Assembly: GCF_014196765.1 (NCBI RefSeq)
Contig: NZ_JACIEE010000011.1
Coordinates: 1 to 64,000 of the forward strand
Reading direction: 5' to 3'
DNA length: 64,000 bases
Origin: Mycoplana azooxidifex
Lineage (GTDB): Bacteria; Pseudomonadota; Alphaproteobacteria; Rhizobiales; Rhizobiaceae
Shown one piece after another: positions 47,862-57,644 of this stretch (position 1 is its first letter; each line of letters begins with the position of its first letter). The notes beneath the pieces are model-generated. The model searched no databases and had not been told where the DNA came from. It saw nothing but the letters and a program-made list of their open reading frames with translations. The position numbers and the translations under genes are program-made.

Positions 47862-49973
47862 CTACTGCAGCTTCGTCGCCGGCTCCCTGGCCCAGAACCG
47901 AAGCTTGCCGAGTTTGCCCACGAAAGCGTTGACGGCCTTGCTGCCATCGAGTTCGACCATGCCTTCGTCCATGTCCTCGACGCCGGCCTTCTCAAACAAT
48001 GGCAGGGCGGCGGCGACATATCCGATGAACTTGCAGTGGGCGAAGGCGTCGGCGACGAAGTCCCGCACCGTAGCTTCCTTCAGCAGGGCGGGCACGAAAT
48101 CCGTGCCGGGCAGCAAGGCAACCGCGTCGTAGAGCACCGACGGGGCGCCGTCGATCATCTGCTGGGCCGGCAGCAACGTCCCGTCCGAAAGCGTGACGCC
48201 GCCGACCTTGGGTGCGATCAATTCGACGGCACCCTTCTCGCCTTCGATCGCCGATGCGACGGCCTGCACCAGGGCTGCATCGCTTCCATCGGTGACAAGG
48301 ATGCCGAGCTTCCTGCCTTCGAAGCGCTTCGGGCCATTTTCCATGATGCTGAGCGCCGGCGAGGGCTTGAGATCCTGCCGCGGGCCGACAGCGGCGTCCG
48401 CAGGTTTCGGCATCTTCGCAAGGCCGAGGGCTGAGGCGACCTTGTCTGCAAGGGTTTCGTCGATATTCAAGAGATGCGACACCATCCGTTCGCGGATTGC
48501 CGGCGTCTCGACCTTGCTCAGCTCGAACGTCAGCGCCATGGCGATGTGGCGCTGCTCGGGAGGGGTCTGGCTGATGAAGAACTGCCGGGCCTGGCTGTAG
48601 TGATCGGCGAAACTTTCGGGGCGCAGCCGCACCTTCTGGCCGGCTTCGTCCGACGGGAAGTGACGATATCCCGACACCGGCGATTCGCGTGGTCCTTCGC
48701 CCCAGGAGTTCGGCTGATAGTTGACCCGGCCGGCCGGGTTCCTCATCGCCATGTGCCCGTCCTGCTGGAAGGTGTGGAAGGGACACTTCGGGGCATTGAT
48801 GGGCAAGTGGGTGAAATTGGTGCTGCCGAGGCGTTTCAACTGCGTGTCGAGATAGGAGAAGTTACGGCCCTGCAGCAGCGGATCGTTGCTGAAGCCGATG
48901 CCGGGAGGAACGTTCTGCGTCATGAACGCTACCTGTTCGGTTTCGGCGAAGAAGTTTTCCGGCATGCGGTCCAGGACGAGCCGGCCGATCGGCTGCACGG
49001 GCAGGATCTCTTCCGGGACGATCTTGGTGGGATCGAGGACGTCGAAATCGAAGCTGTCGGCGAAATCCTCATCGAACAGTTGCACACACAGCTCCCATTC
49101 CGGGAAGTTGCCTGACTGGATCGCCTGCCAGAGGTCGCGTCGGTGAAAGTCGGGGTCCGCCCCGTTGATCTTCACGGCCTCGTTCCAGACGACCGACTGA
49201 AGGCCGAGCTTCGGCTTCCAGTGAAACTTGACGAAGGTGGATTCGTCCTTTGCGTTGACGAAGCGGAACGTATGGACGCCGAAGCCCTCCATGAAACGGA
49301 AGGATCGCGGAATGGCGCCGTCCGACATCACCCACATGACCATGTGCATGCTTTCGGGCGTCAGGCTGATGAAGTCCCAGAAGTTGTCGTGCGCCGACTG
49401 GGCCTGCGGGAAGCCGCGGTCGGGCTCCGGTTTCACCGCATGGATGACGTCCGGAAACTTGATTGCGTCCTGAATGAAGAAGACCGGGATATTGTTTCCC
49501 ACGAGATCCCAGTTGCCCTCCCTGGTGTAGAGCTTGACGGCGAAGCCGCGGACGTCGCGGGCAAGGTCGACGGATCCCTTGCTGCCGGCGACCGTGGAAA
49601 AGCGCACGAACGCCGGGGTCTTCTCGCCGGCCCGCTGAAGGAAATCGGCCTTCGTGTAGCGCGCAAGCGGTTCATAGGTTTCGAAGAAGCCGTGGGCGCC
49701 GTAGCCGCGCGCGTGCACGACCCGCTCGGGAATGCGCTCATGATCGAAATGAAAGATCTTCTCGCGGAAGTGGAAGTCTTCGATCAGCGCCGGCCCGCGC
49801 GCACCGACGCGCAGCGTGTTCTGGTCATCGTCGACCGGCGCGCCCTGTGCGGTCGTCAGGACGTCGTGTCCGTCCTCGGCAAACTGGTGAAGTTCGCCCC
49901 CCTTTCCCCGATGAAGCTTCTGGTCGTGGATCGTTGCAAGGTCGTTCGCCTGCTTGGAGTTCTTGCGTGGCAT
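47862..49973 (-). CDS. katE: Large-subunit catalase (clade 2, HPII type)
   Basis: A 703-residue haem catalase with the active-site His in [12 protein letters not shown] (near residue 85), the distal Asn region, and [20 protein letters not shown]. The C-terminal 150 residues form the class I glutamine-amidotransferase-like (DJ-1) domain ([11 protein letters not shown]) that marks clade 2 enzymes. The ATG at 49973 follows GGGAGG; an upstream extension in the same frame is not family-like. It diverges from the kaiC operon, which may share stress control. Confidence 0.93.
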   Translation of the reverse strand: MPRKNSKQANDLATIHDQKLHRGKGGELHQFAEDGHDVLTTAQGAPVDDDQNTLRVGARGPALIEDFHFREKIFHFDHERIPERVVHARGYGAHGFFETYEPLARYTKADFLQRAGEKTPAFVRFSTVAGSKGSVDLARDVRGFAVKLYTREGNWDLVGNNIPVFFIQDAIKFPDVIHAVKPEPDRGFPQAQSAHDNFWDFISLTPESMHMVMWVMSDGAIPRSFRFMEGFGVHTFRFVNAKDESTFVKFHWKPKLGLQSVVWNEAVKINGADPDFHRRDLWQAIQSGNFPEWELCVQLFDEDFADSFDFDVLDPTKIVPEEILPVQPIGRLVLDRMPENFFAETEQVAFMTQNVPPGIGFSNDPLLQGRNFSYLDTQLKRLGSTNFTHLPINAPKCPFHTFQQDGHMAMRNPAGRVNYQPNSWGEGPRESPVSGYRHFPSDEAGQKVRLRPESFADHYSQARQFFISQTPPEQRHIAMALTFELSKVETPAIRERMVSHLLNIDETLADKVASALGLAKMPKPADAAVGPRQDLKPSPALSIMENGPKRFEGRKLGILVTDGSDAALVQAVASAIEGEKGAVELIAPKVGGVTLSDGTLLPAQQMIDGAPSVLYDAVALLPGTDFVPALLKEATVRDFVADAFAHCKFIGYVAAALPLFEKAGVEDMDEGMVELDGSKAVNAFVGKLGKLRFWAREPATKLQ

Positions 49974-50327
49974 GGCCCGCCTCCCATTGTCGGAATAGGG
50001 AGTAATTTCCGGGCCGGGCAGAAGTTCCATCGGGGAACGCCCAGGGACCTGCAAAACACGCGATGGGCGCCTGGATTGTCGATCGTGCGATCGACGCATT
50101 CGGAAAACAACCGCAAGGCTCGCGCTGGTAAGCGGTTGATTTGAACGACGGGGATAGCCGATCTCAAGTCGATTCAGATAGATGACTTTTTGCATGCTTG
50201 GGTCATAGTTGGCCGCGAGGGCTTGAGGCGACGTTAATGGAGGTTCGATACAGCCGTTACCTATGCCGAGTCGCGCCGCGTCCCAATTTGAGGTATCGGT
50301 GGCAATCTCAACTTCTGTGAGTGCGCA
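49974..50327. other. Divergent katE-kaiC intergenic region
   Basis: A 354-bp gap with no convincing coding frame. I looked for GGAAC-N16/17-CGTT (EcfG-type stress promoter) on both strands and did not find a clean copy. The kaiC start lacks a strong Shine-Dalgarno sequence. Confidence 0.4.
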
Positions 50328-52007
50328 ATGTCCTTTTCCCAAGCCATTTCAAAATCCTCCACCGGTGTTGACGGTTTCGATGAGCTGACGCTCGGGGGCG
50401 TCCCGACCGGTCGCCCGACGCTCGTCTGCGGTTCAGCCGGTTGCGGCAAGACGCTTTTTGCGACGACGTTCCTGGTCCACGGCGCGCGCGACCTGGACGA
50501 GCCTGGCGTTTTCGTCACCTTCGAGGAGCGTCCGGGCGATATCGTCAGCAATGTCGCCTCTCTGGGATTCGCGCTCGACAGGTTGGTCGACGACCAAAAG
50601 ATCGTTTTCGAATACATCGCATTGGACAGTTCGGAGCTTGAGGAGGCCGGCGACTTTGATCTGGAAGGTCTCTTCCTCCGGCTGGAGGCGGCGATAGATT
50701 CAGTCGGTGCCAAGCGGGTCGTGCTGGACACCATCGAAAGTCTGTTCTCGGTCTTCTCCAATGAGGCGATCCTGCGCGCCGAAATCCGCCGGTTGTTCGA
50801 CTGGCTGAAAGACAAAGGGATGACGACGGTCATCACCGCGGAGCGGGGTGATGGCTCGCTCACGCGGCAAGGGCTGGAGGAGTATGTCTCCGACTGCGTG
50901 ATCTTGCTTGACCATCGCGTGCAGAACCAGATTTCGACGCGACGCCTCCGTGTCGTGAAGTATCGCGGCACCGCACATGGCACGAACGAGTATCCGTTCC
51001 TCATCGACCAGGACGGATTCAGTGTGCTGCCTGTGTCTTCGCTTGGTCTGGATCACAAGGTTTCCGAGGAGCGTGTCTCGTCCGGGATTGCGGACCTCGA
51101 CGACATGCTGACGGGAGGCGGTTTCCACCGGGCGTCCAGCATCCTCGTCTCCGGCGTCGCCGGTTCCGGCAAATCGTCGGTCGCCGCAAGCTTTGCGGAC
51201 GCTGCCTGCACCGCCGGCGAACGTGCGCTCGTCTTTTCCTTCGAGGAATCGGCCGATCAATTCGTCAGGAACATGAACTCCCTCGGGATCGATCTCGGCC
51301 GGTGGATCAAATCAGACAAGCTTCGCTTCATCGCCACGAGGCCGACATTTTACAGCATCGAGATGCACCTGGCCGTGATGTTGCGCGAGGTGAACAAGTT
51401 CAACCCCGGCCTTGTCGTCCTCGATCCGATCTCCTCCTTCCTGGAAAGCGGCGACCGCATGGAAATCCAGTCGATGCTGCTGCGTGTGGTCGATTTTCTG
51501 AAGAGCCGTGGCGTGACTGCCGTCCTCACGCATCTCATGCACGGCCAGGAGAGGCAGGTGCAGACCGACGCCGGCCTGTCATCCATCATGGATGCCTGGA
51601 TTCTCCTGCTCAACCGTGAAGTCAACGGCGAATTCAATCGCGAACTCTATCTGCTCAAGGCGCGGGGCCTGGCGCACTCCAATCAGGTCCGCGAATTCAT
51701 CATGAGCGGCGAGGGGATCAAGCTCGTTCCTCCGTATCTCGGCGAGCATGGTGCCCTCACCGGTTCCGCGCGAAAGAGCGAAGAAGGCAAATCCCGGCGC
51801 GCGGAAATGCGGCGCCGAGCGGAATTGGCGAAAGCCCAACTGCAGATTCAGCAAAAGCGGCGGCGTGCCAAGGCCCAGATGGAAGCGTTGCAGGCAGAGC
51901 TCGATGCGGACGAGATAGAGCTCAACGCGATGACACAGAACGAAGACGAGTATTTACGCCAGGCAGAAAACGACCAGCTCGAAATGGGGAAAAGTCGCAA
52001 ATCTTAG
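50328..52007 (+). CDS. kaiC: KaiC-family double-domain ATPase
   Basis: A 559-residue protein with two RecA-like KaiC domains. CI has Walker A GSAGCGKT (residues 35-42) and the catalytic FEERPGD. CII has Walker [10 protein letters not shown] (near 276) and FEESAD. In the CII segment aligned by eye to the cyanobacterial phosphorylation loop, [12 protein letters not shown] places Ser418-Ser419 at the S431/T432 sites. Residues ~480-559 form a highly charged coiled coil ([20 protein letters not shown]). kaiB and a histidine kinase gene follow, so it probably drives a stress or timing signal. Confidence 0.9.
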   Translation: MSFSQAISKSSTGVDGFDELTLGGVPTGRPTLVCGSAGCGKTLFATTFLVHGARDLDEPGVFVTFEERPGDIVSNVASLGFALDRLVDDQKIVFEYIALDSSELEEAGDFDLEGLFLRLEAAIDSVGAKRVVLDTIESLFSVFSNEAILRAEIRRLFDWLKDKGMTTVITAERGDGSLTRQGLEEYVSDCVILLDHRVQNQISTRRLRVVKYRGTAHGTNEYPFLIDQDGFSVLPVSSLGLDHKVSEERVSSGIADLDDMLTGGGFHRASSILVSGVAGSGKSSVAASFADAACTAGERALVFSFEESADQFVRNMNSLGIDLGRWIKSDKLRFIATRPTFYSIEMHLAVMLREVNKFNPGLVVLDPISSFLESGDRMEIQSMLLRVVDFLKSRGVTAVLTHLMHGQERQVQTDAGLSSIMDAWILLLNREVNGEFNRELYLLKARGLAHSNQVREFIMSGEGIKLVPPYLGEHGALTGSARKSEEGKSRRAEMRRRAELAKAQLQIQQKRRRAKAQMEALQAELDADEIELNAMTQNEDEYLRQAENDQLEMGKSRKS

Positions 52008-52037
52008 CGGCTGGTAATTGCTCCGAAGGAAATGCCA

Positions 52038-52328
52038 ATGACGCTCGCAAAGCCTCCTCGAAAACTTATCCTGTATGTGGCCGGACAGACGCCGAAATCC
52101 CTTGCCGCAATCGCCAACCTGGAAAGGATATGCGCCGAAGACCTCCCTGGGCAATACGCCGTGGAGGTGATCGATTTGAGACAGGATCCAAAGCTCGCGC
52201 GCGAGCACGGCATCGTGGCGATCCCGACTCTCGTGCGGGAGCTGCCGATCCCGCTGCGCAAGCTCATCGGTGATCTTTCCGACACCCATAAGGTGCTGAC
52301 GAATCTCAAGCTCGGCGACGGCGCATGA
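52038..52328 (+). CDS. kaiB: KaiB-family thioredoxin-like protein
   Basis: About 96 residues with the KaiB start [17 protein letters not shown], then [28 protein letters not shown]. KaiB is fold-switching and binds KaiC. The ATG at 52038 has AAGGA 7 nt upstream, better placed than for the ATG at 52032. It lies 30 bp after kaiC and overlaps the kinase gene by 4 nt (ATGA), so the three genes are one unit. Confidence 0.92.
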   Translation: MTLAKPPRKLILYVAGQTPKSLAAIANLERICAEDLPGQYAVEVIDLRQDPKLAREHGIVAIPTLVRELPIPLRKLIGDLSDTHKVLTNLKLGDGA

Positions 52329-53719
52329 CGTCTGCTTCGTCTTTGGACAATGATCTCCTGATCGCCGACCTTCGTCACAGGCTCGCCGAGGCCGAGGAAA
52401 CGCTGCGAGCAATCCGGGATAACGAGGTCGACGCCCTGGTCATGCGTGGTTCTCAGGCTGAGGAGATATTCACGATCGGGGGCGACCCCGATTCCTACAG
52501 GACATTCATGGAAGTCATGGAACCGGGCGCGGCTGCGCTCGACGGTTCCGGGCGCGTGCTCTACGCCAACAGCACGCTCACACGGCTGCTCGGCACGTCG
52601 CTGGCCCAATTGCAGGGAAAGGTGCTGGCGGACGCTTTGGCGGCCGATACCGGGAAGGAAATCGGGCAGTTGCTCGGCGAAGCACATACGACCCGACAAA
52701 GTCGCGAAGTTCGATTTCCTCGGGGCGAAGAGGTCGATCGTCACTTCATCGTAATGGCGAGTCCATTGCAGTTCGGCACGACTTCAGGGCATGCCGTGAC
52801 CTTTGCCGACGTGACCGAGCGGGTTCTCAACGAGGGCGTCGAGCAGAGCGAACACGCCGCTCGCGCGGTCATTGCCTCGGCCAACGAGGCCGTTCTGGTA
52901 TGCGATCGCGACGGCGTCATTACCCACGCCAACGCTGCGGCCAGGATTGTCTATGACGGAAACCCGATCGGGCAGGTCTTCGCCGATATCATTCCGCTCC
53001 GGTTCCGCGATTCCACTGGGTTCCTCCAGGCAGACGACATGCTTGCGAAGGTGATCGCCGGTACCCCTTTGCGAGGAATTGAAGCCACCGCATCGAAGGC
53101 TCCGAAGGTGAAGGACTATCTGATCAGTGCCGCCCCCTTGCGGATTGCCGGGGATCGCATCAGCGGTGCCGTTGTCACCATGGTCGATCTTTCTGAGCGC
53201 ATGGCCGCCGAAAAACAGCAGAACCTTCTGACGCGCGAATTCGACCATCGTGTAAAGAACATCCTTGCCTTGGTCGTATCTATCAGCGCCCGGACAGCTT
53301 CCAATACAGATACGCTGCAGGCCTTCCAGAAGGCATTTTCCGGTCGCATCGAGGCGTTGGCAGCAACCCATACCTTGCTCCTGGAGAAATCTTGGTCATC
53401 CCTTGAACTGCGCAGTATCGTCATGTCCGAGCTAACACCATTTATCGAGGCAACCGCTGATCAGGTTACGATCGAGGGTTTGAACGTTGCGATCACGCCT
53501 CAAACTGCGATTTCCTTTGGCCTGATCGTGCATGAGCTTGCGACCAACGCGGTGAAATACGGCGCGCTCTCACAACAGGGCGGGCACATCACTGTGCGCG
53601 CGGTTGGCCGCGATGATGGAAAAAATGGTGCATTCGTCCTTGAATGGCGCGAGTCTGGTGGGCCGCGCGTCACCCCCCCCCGAACGAAAGGGGTTCGGAC
53701 ACGCGGTCATCACGCGTAG
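52325..53719 (+). CDS. PAS-HWE sensor histidine kinase, frameshifted at the C-terminus
   Basis: A soluble kinase with an N-terminal coiled coil, two PAS domains (~50-165, ~180-295), a phospho-acceptor [13 protein letters not shown] (His near 310) and the N-box [14 protein letters not shown]. As written, the frame ends at 53719 with an abnormal tail (GVRTRGHHA). Dropping one C from the C9 run at 53673-53681 restores [17 protein letters not shown]...CRITIP and a stop at 53810, the normal HWE ATPase end. The G-box is therefore lost in the sequenced state. It is the third gene of kaiC-kaiB-HK. Confidence 0.85.
   Translation: MTSASSLDNDLLIADLRHRLAEAEETLRAIRDNEVDALVMRGSQAEEIFTIGGDPDSYRTFMEVMEPGAAALDGSGRVLYANSTLTRLLGTSLAQLQGKVLADALAADTGKEIGQLLGEAHTTRQSREVRFPRGEEVDRHFIVMASPLQFGTTSGHAVTFADVTERVLNEGVEQSEHAARAVIASANEAVLVCDRDGVITHANAAARIVYDGNPIGQVFADIIPLRFRDSTGFLQADDMLAKVIAGTPLRGIEATASKAPKVKDYLISAAPLRIAGDRISGAVVTMVDLSERMAAEKQQNLLTREFDHRVKNILALVVSISARTASNTDTLQAFQKAFSGRIEALAATHTLLLEKSWSSLELRSIVMSELTPFIEATADQVTIEGLNVAITPQTAISFGLIVHELATNAVKYGALSQQGGHITVRAVGRDDGKNGAFVLEWRESGGPRVTPPRTKGVRTRGHHA
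53673..53681 (+). other. C9 homopolymer causing frameshift
   Basis: Nine consecutive C in the kinase gene. Eight would keep the frame. It may be a phase-variation tract, a fixed mutation or a sequencing error. Confidence 0.8.
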
Positions 53720-53810
53720 CCTACGGTATTCCGGTGGAGGCGCAGAGTTCGATTTTGACCCATCAGGGGTTATCTGTCGCATCACGATTCCATCGGATGC
53801 ATTGATCTAA

Positions 53811-53850
53811 GGCGCGCCGCGATCCTTCAGATTCGCGCCCGGGCTTTGAT
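53811..53850. repeat. Dispersed repeat, partial copy C
   Basis: GCGCGCCGCGATCCTTCAGA with a short continuation begins directly after the frame-corrected stop (53810) of the kinase gene, as the related copies at 2265 and 44796 begin after theirs. Confidence 0.55.
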
Positions 53851-53938
53851 TTTGCGGAACATGCTCCCGGTCTTCAATCGGCCAAGGTCGGGGCTGCGCC
53901 GGGATGCTCGCGGCGTTGGCCAGCAATCACGACCGCGG

Positions 53939-55885
53939 TCACGGCGTGACGATGTTGAAGTCGGGTTCGAAGGTGTCCATCACCGACGCGAAGGTGTCGA
54001 GGACACCGAGGTCGCCCTCTGTCGAGAGGTGCGCTTGTTCGATGATCTCGTTCGCGCGCGAGGGTTGCAGGAGCAACGCCGCGAGCACGACCTTCGGACC
54101 AGCGACAGTGAGCTGGGCGTTGTCGACGTGACCTTTACGAGCGTTGAGCACGCCGTTGCGGACCCACATGGTCCATTCGTCGCCGAAGTCGCTGAAGGTG
54201 AAGTTGACGCGCACGTCGAGGTCATTTGCTCGCTCGCCGATGAGGTGGACGCCGGCGAAGTCGAACAGCAGATGGATCGGCATCGCGAGGATGGTGTCCT
54301 GGGTGTCGGTGCTGATCTTGCCTTTGGTCGCGACGCCTTCGCGCAGCTCCTTGGCCGCCGTCAGGAAGATCGCGCGGTATTGGGGGACCTCCTGTTGGTA
54401 CCCGAGCTGTTCGTAGGCGTCGGCCTGGAGTTGCTTGGCTTCGACGTCGCCGGGGTCGGCGAACACGAGGTGGTGCAGGATCTGCACGGCCCACCGGTAG
54501 TCGCCAGCATCGAACGCCTTGCTGCCTTCGGCGAGGATCTTGTCGCGACCGATGAGCGCTACGTGGCGTTTGGCATGCTCCTCGGGAAGGAGCGGCAGGA
54601 TGCTGGCCGGGTCGCCGTCCCAGAATCCGAGCTCCTTGCTGAACACGGCGCGCACGTTGTGGTGAAGGCCGCCGTGGTAAAAGCGGTTGTACCACTTCTT
54701 TCCAAGGGCGTCGGGGAGCTCGACGATCTCCGCGGCTTCGAGCGGCGTGAGGCCCTGGTTGGCCTGCCGGAGGGCCTGGTCGTGGATGTACTTGTACATG
54801 TCGCGCTGGGACTCGAGGAACGTGACGACGTTCGCATTGCCCCATACCGGCCAGGTGTGCGAGCCCCAGTGGACCTCGGCCTCGTCACCCCAGCGAACGA
54901 GGGTCTCGTCGATGTAGCGGGCGAAGTTGCGGGCATCGCGGGTGCGGGCCCCGCGAAGGGTCTGAATGTTGTGCATGGTATGGTTGGCGTTCTCGGCGCA
55001 GGTGAGCGCCTTGATCTCGGGGATCCAGATGTGGAATTCCTCGGGCGCCTCGGTGTCGGGGGCGTAGAGGAATTCGAATGTCCAGCCACCGAGCGTGCGG
55101 ACTTCACCGGTCCTGGTGATGCCGTCGGTGGGGGAGATGTAGCTCATCTGGGTGTTCATCAGGTCGAAGCCGCCGCTCAGGCCAATGGTCACACGCCCGC
55201 GGTCGCTGGGGGGCAGGAGGAGCCCGAACGTGTAGGCCATGCGCCGTGACATGGCGTGGCCGGTGACCACGTTCTCGCCGATCGCCAACCGGTCGAACGA
55301 CTCGATGGTGCCGGGCGCGATGATCGGGATCCTGCCGGCGACGACGTCGGCTTCCTCGACGACCCCCTTCACGCCGGCATAGTGGTCGAAGTGGGTGTGC
55401 GTGTAGATCACCGCGACGACGGGCTTGTCGTTCTTCATCTCGCGGCGGAACAGTTCGAGACCGGCTTTGGCCAGCCGGACGCTGGTGCTGGTGTCGATGA
55501 TCACGAGGCCGTCCGGAGCATCGACGATGGTCAGAGCGGCGCTGAGCCGCACCTGGTAGAGGCCGGGGACGACCTCGTACAGCCCGGCTCGCTTGATGAG
55601 TTGGGACTGGCGCCACAGGCTCGGGTTGACCGAGTCGGGGGCCGGGGCGTCGTCAGCGATGTACGCGAGGGGGGTACCGTCGTAGATCAACGTGCCGTCG
55701 TCGCTGACGAGACGATCTCCGAAACCGGCGATGAAACCGCGGTCCACGTCGTGGAAGTCGGCCCGGTCCTGCATCGCGTACTTCGCCAGCGCCGCCTTGT
55801 TGACGTCGGCCGTGAAGGTCGTCGCCGGCTTCGGATTTTGGGCCATGGGTGTTGTCCCTTCCTGACTGCTGTGCTTCGTTGCCAT
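53939..55885 (-). CDS. Alkylsulfatase, metallo-beta-lactamase type
   Basis: A 648-residue SdsA1/YjcS-like alkyl sulfatase with zinc motif THTHFDHYAG (near residue 165), PEEFHIWIPEIKALTCAEN with further ligands, a dimerisation region, and a C-terminal SCP2-like domain for the alkyl chain (~520-648). It hydrolyses primary or secondary alkyl sulfates to alcohol and sulfate. No signal peptide is clear. ATGs at 55885 and 55846 both have good RBSs. It is the last gene of a transporter-SulP-sulfatase operon. Confidence 0.9.
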   Translation of the reverse strand: MATKHSSQEGTTPMAQNPKPATTFTADVNKAALAKYAMQDRADFHDVDRGFIAGFGDRLVSDDGTLIYDGTPLAYIADDAPAPDSVNPSLWRQSQLIKRAGLYEVVPGLYQVRLSAALTIVDAPDGLVIIDTSTSVRLAKAGLELFRREMKNDKPVVAVIYTHTHFDHYAGVKGVVEEADVVAGRIPIIAPGTIESFDRLAIGENVVTGHAMSRRMAYTFGLLLPPSDRGRVTIGLSGGFDLMNTQMSYISPTDGITRTGEVRTLGGWTFEFLYAPDTEAPEEFHIWIPEIKALTCAENANHTMHNIQTLRGARTRDARNFARYIDETLVRWGDEAEVHWGSHTWPVWGNANVVTFLESQRDMYKYIHDQALRQANQGLTPLEAAEIVELPDALGKKWYNRFYHGGLHHNVRAVFSKELGFWDGDPASILPLLPEEHAKRHVALIGRDKILAEGSKAFDAGDYRWAVQILHHLVFADPGDVEAKQLQADAYEQLGYQQEVPQYRAIFLTAAKELREGVATKGKISTDTQDTILAMPIHLLFDFAGVHLIGERANDLDVRVNFTFSDFGDEWTMWVRNGVLNARKGHVDNAQLTVAGPKVVLAALLLQPSRANEIIEQAHLSTEGDLGVLDTFASVMDTFEPDFNIVTP

Positions 55886-55928
55886 CGTCGTCTCTCCTGA
55901 TTGAAGGGGTTGCAGCGGTTCGCCGATC

Positions 55929-57641
55929 TCACTTGGGTGCCGTAGATTGGCCGAGCCACTCCTGCGCCGCGGCCGCGGCGGTGTTCATGGCCGCGCCGAT
56001 CTGCGGAGTGGCCAGGAAGACGTTCTCCTCGCCGATCTTCTGAAGCATGCCGGTACGTGCCAACTGGTCCCGCACTGCAGGGTCGACTCCCACCAGCATC
56101 AGCTTGCTGTCGTGTGCGCGCAGCGCCTCGACATAGCGACTGAGGACGTTGAGAAACGTACTTCCAACCTCCGGCTGGCCGCGCAGGATCAGGGCGACGA
56201 CTGCATTGCGTGTGTCGTCTGCCGACGGCAGCGTCTTCTCCAGGGTCTTGGCGGCTGCGAAGAACAGACTGCCGGAGATGTGCAGAACCGTGAAACGATC
56301 GCTCGGCAAGGCGGGGGGCGCCGGGCGCTCTTCAGGGAAGCCTCCCGGAACGAGGGCCAGATGCACGATCTTGATCTGATTAGCCTGTCCGATCACGTAA
56401 AGCAGGAGGCTGAACACCACACCCAGGAAGACGGCGTAATGCAACGGCATGAACAAGGTCGCGAGAAAGGTCAGGACCATCGCCGCGGCCGAAATCCTGC
56501 TTGTGTTCCAGATCATCTGGGCCTGCTGGGTCCGCAATCCCTGGTAGCCCGCCACGATGAGGAGTGCGGCGAGAGCCGGCATCGGCACGAGTTCGGCCAG
56601 CGGAGCCGCAAGCAGAACCACGAGAACGACGCAGAAACCCCCAAAGATATTTGTCCAGCGCGATCGCGCGCCGGCGCCGATGACCAGCACGGTCCCCGAG
56701 ATCGACCCGCCTGCCGGCAGGCCGCCGACCAGGCTCGTGGCGATGTTACCGACGCCCTGGCCGAGAAAGTCGCCGGAGACATCGGGGTACTTGCCGTCCG
56801 GATTGGGATAGGCCTGGCCGACGCCTGCCCCCTGGACCAGGCCGATGATCGCGACCGACAGAGCCGGCAGCAACAATGGGACCAGATAATCTGGGGTCGG
56901 CAGCGTCAGTTGAGGCAGATCGTTCGGAATGCCGGCGATATCGCGCACGATCTTGACCGTGTGCCATTTGGCTCCCAGGCCCAAGGTCGGGAGGGACAGA
57001 ACCGCCAACAGCAGTGTAGCCAGGGCGATCGCCAGCACGAAGGCGAACTTGCGAAAGTGCGTTCTGAGCAGCACGACGATCAGGGCCATCGTCAGCCCGC
57101 CGATCAGGGTGGTCGCGAGGTCGATCTGGCCAAGTCGGAGGAACAGGTCCAGCGCCCGGGCCACGTTATTGGAGAAAGGGCTTTGGTATCCGGTCAATGC
57201 ACCCAGCTGGCCGAGAACGATGAGCACGGCGACACCATTCAGGAAACCGGTCATGACGGCATCGGAGACGAAGCGCAGGACAAAGCCCAGTCGCAGAAGT
57301 CCAGCCGCGATCTGGAACAGCCCAACGAGAACCACCAGCGACGACAGAGCCGCAATCCTGCTGGCGGGGGGAACCGCCGCGAGTTCGTCACCGGCGACGA
57401 CCGAAAGCGCGGCCGTGGTGGAGACGTTCATGAATACCGAGCTGGTGAAGATCGCGGCCACCGGCACCGCAACGATCAAGGTATAAATGCCCAACACGGG
57501 ATTGACCGCCGTCAGCAGCGCATGGGCCATCGCTTGCGGCACGCTTACGATTGCGAACGTAAGGCCGGCGACGAAGTCCGACTTCAGATTTGAACGCTGG
57601 GGCGTCAGGTCTCGAATTCGGCTGCGAAAGCTGAGTTGCAT
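55929..57641 (-). CDS. SulP-family anion transporter with STAS domain
   Basis: A 570-residue inner-membrane SulP protein with about 12 helices (FVAGLTFAIVSVPQAMAHAL near residue 25) and a C-terminal STAS domain (~435-550). It carries sulfate or other anions. It lies between the BASS transporter and alkylsulfatase genes and starts 4 bp after the former, so it is likely to move the sulfate released or to import it. Confidence 0.9.
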   Translation of the reverse strand: MQLSFRSRIRDLTPQRSNLKSDFVAGLTFAIVSVPQAMAHALLTAVNPVLGIYTLIVAVPVAAIFTSSVFMNVSTTAALSVVAGDELAAVPPASRIAALSSLVVLVGLFQIAAGLLRLGFVLRFVSDAVMTGFLNGVAVLIVLGQLGALTGYQSPFSNNVARALDLFLRLGQIDLATTLIGGLTMALIVVLLRTHFRKFAFVLAIALATLLLAVLSLPTLGLGAKWHTVKIVRDIAGIPNDLPQLTLPTPDYLVPLLLPALSVAIIGLVQGAGVGQAYPNPDGKYPDVSGDFLGQGVGNIATSLVGGLPAGGSISGTVLVIGAGARSRWTNIFGGFCVVLVVLLAAPLAELVPMPALAALLIVAGYQGLRTQQAQMIWNTSRISAAAMVLTFLATLFMPLHYAVFLGVVFSLLLYVIGQANQIKIVHLALVPGGFPEERPAPPALPSDRFTVLHISGSLFFAAAKTLEKTLPSADDTRNAVVALILRGQPEVGSTFLNVLSRYVEALRAHDSKLMLVGVDPAVRDQLARTGMLQKIGEENVFLATPQIGAAMNTAAAAAQEWLGQSTAPK

Positions 57642-57644
57642 GGA

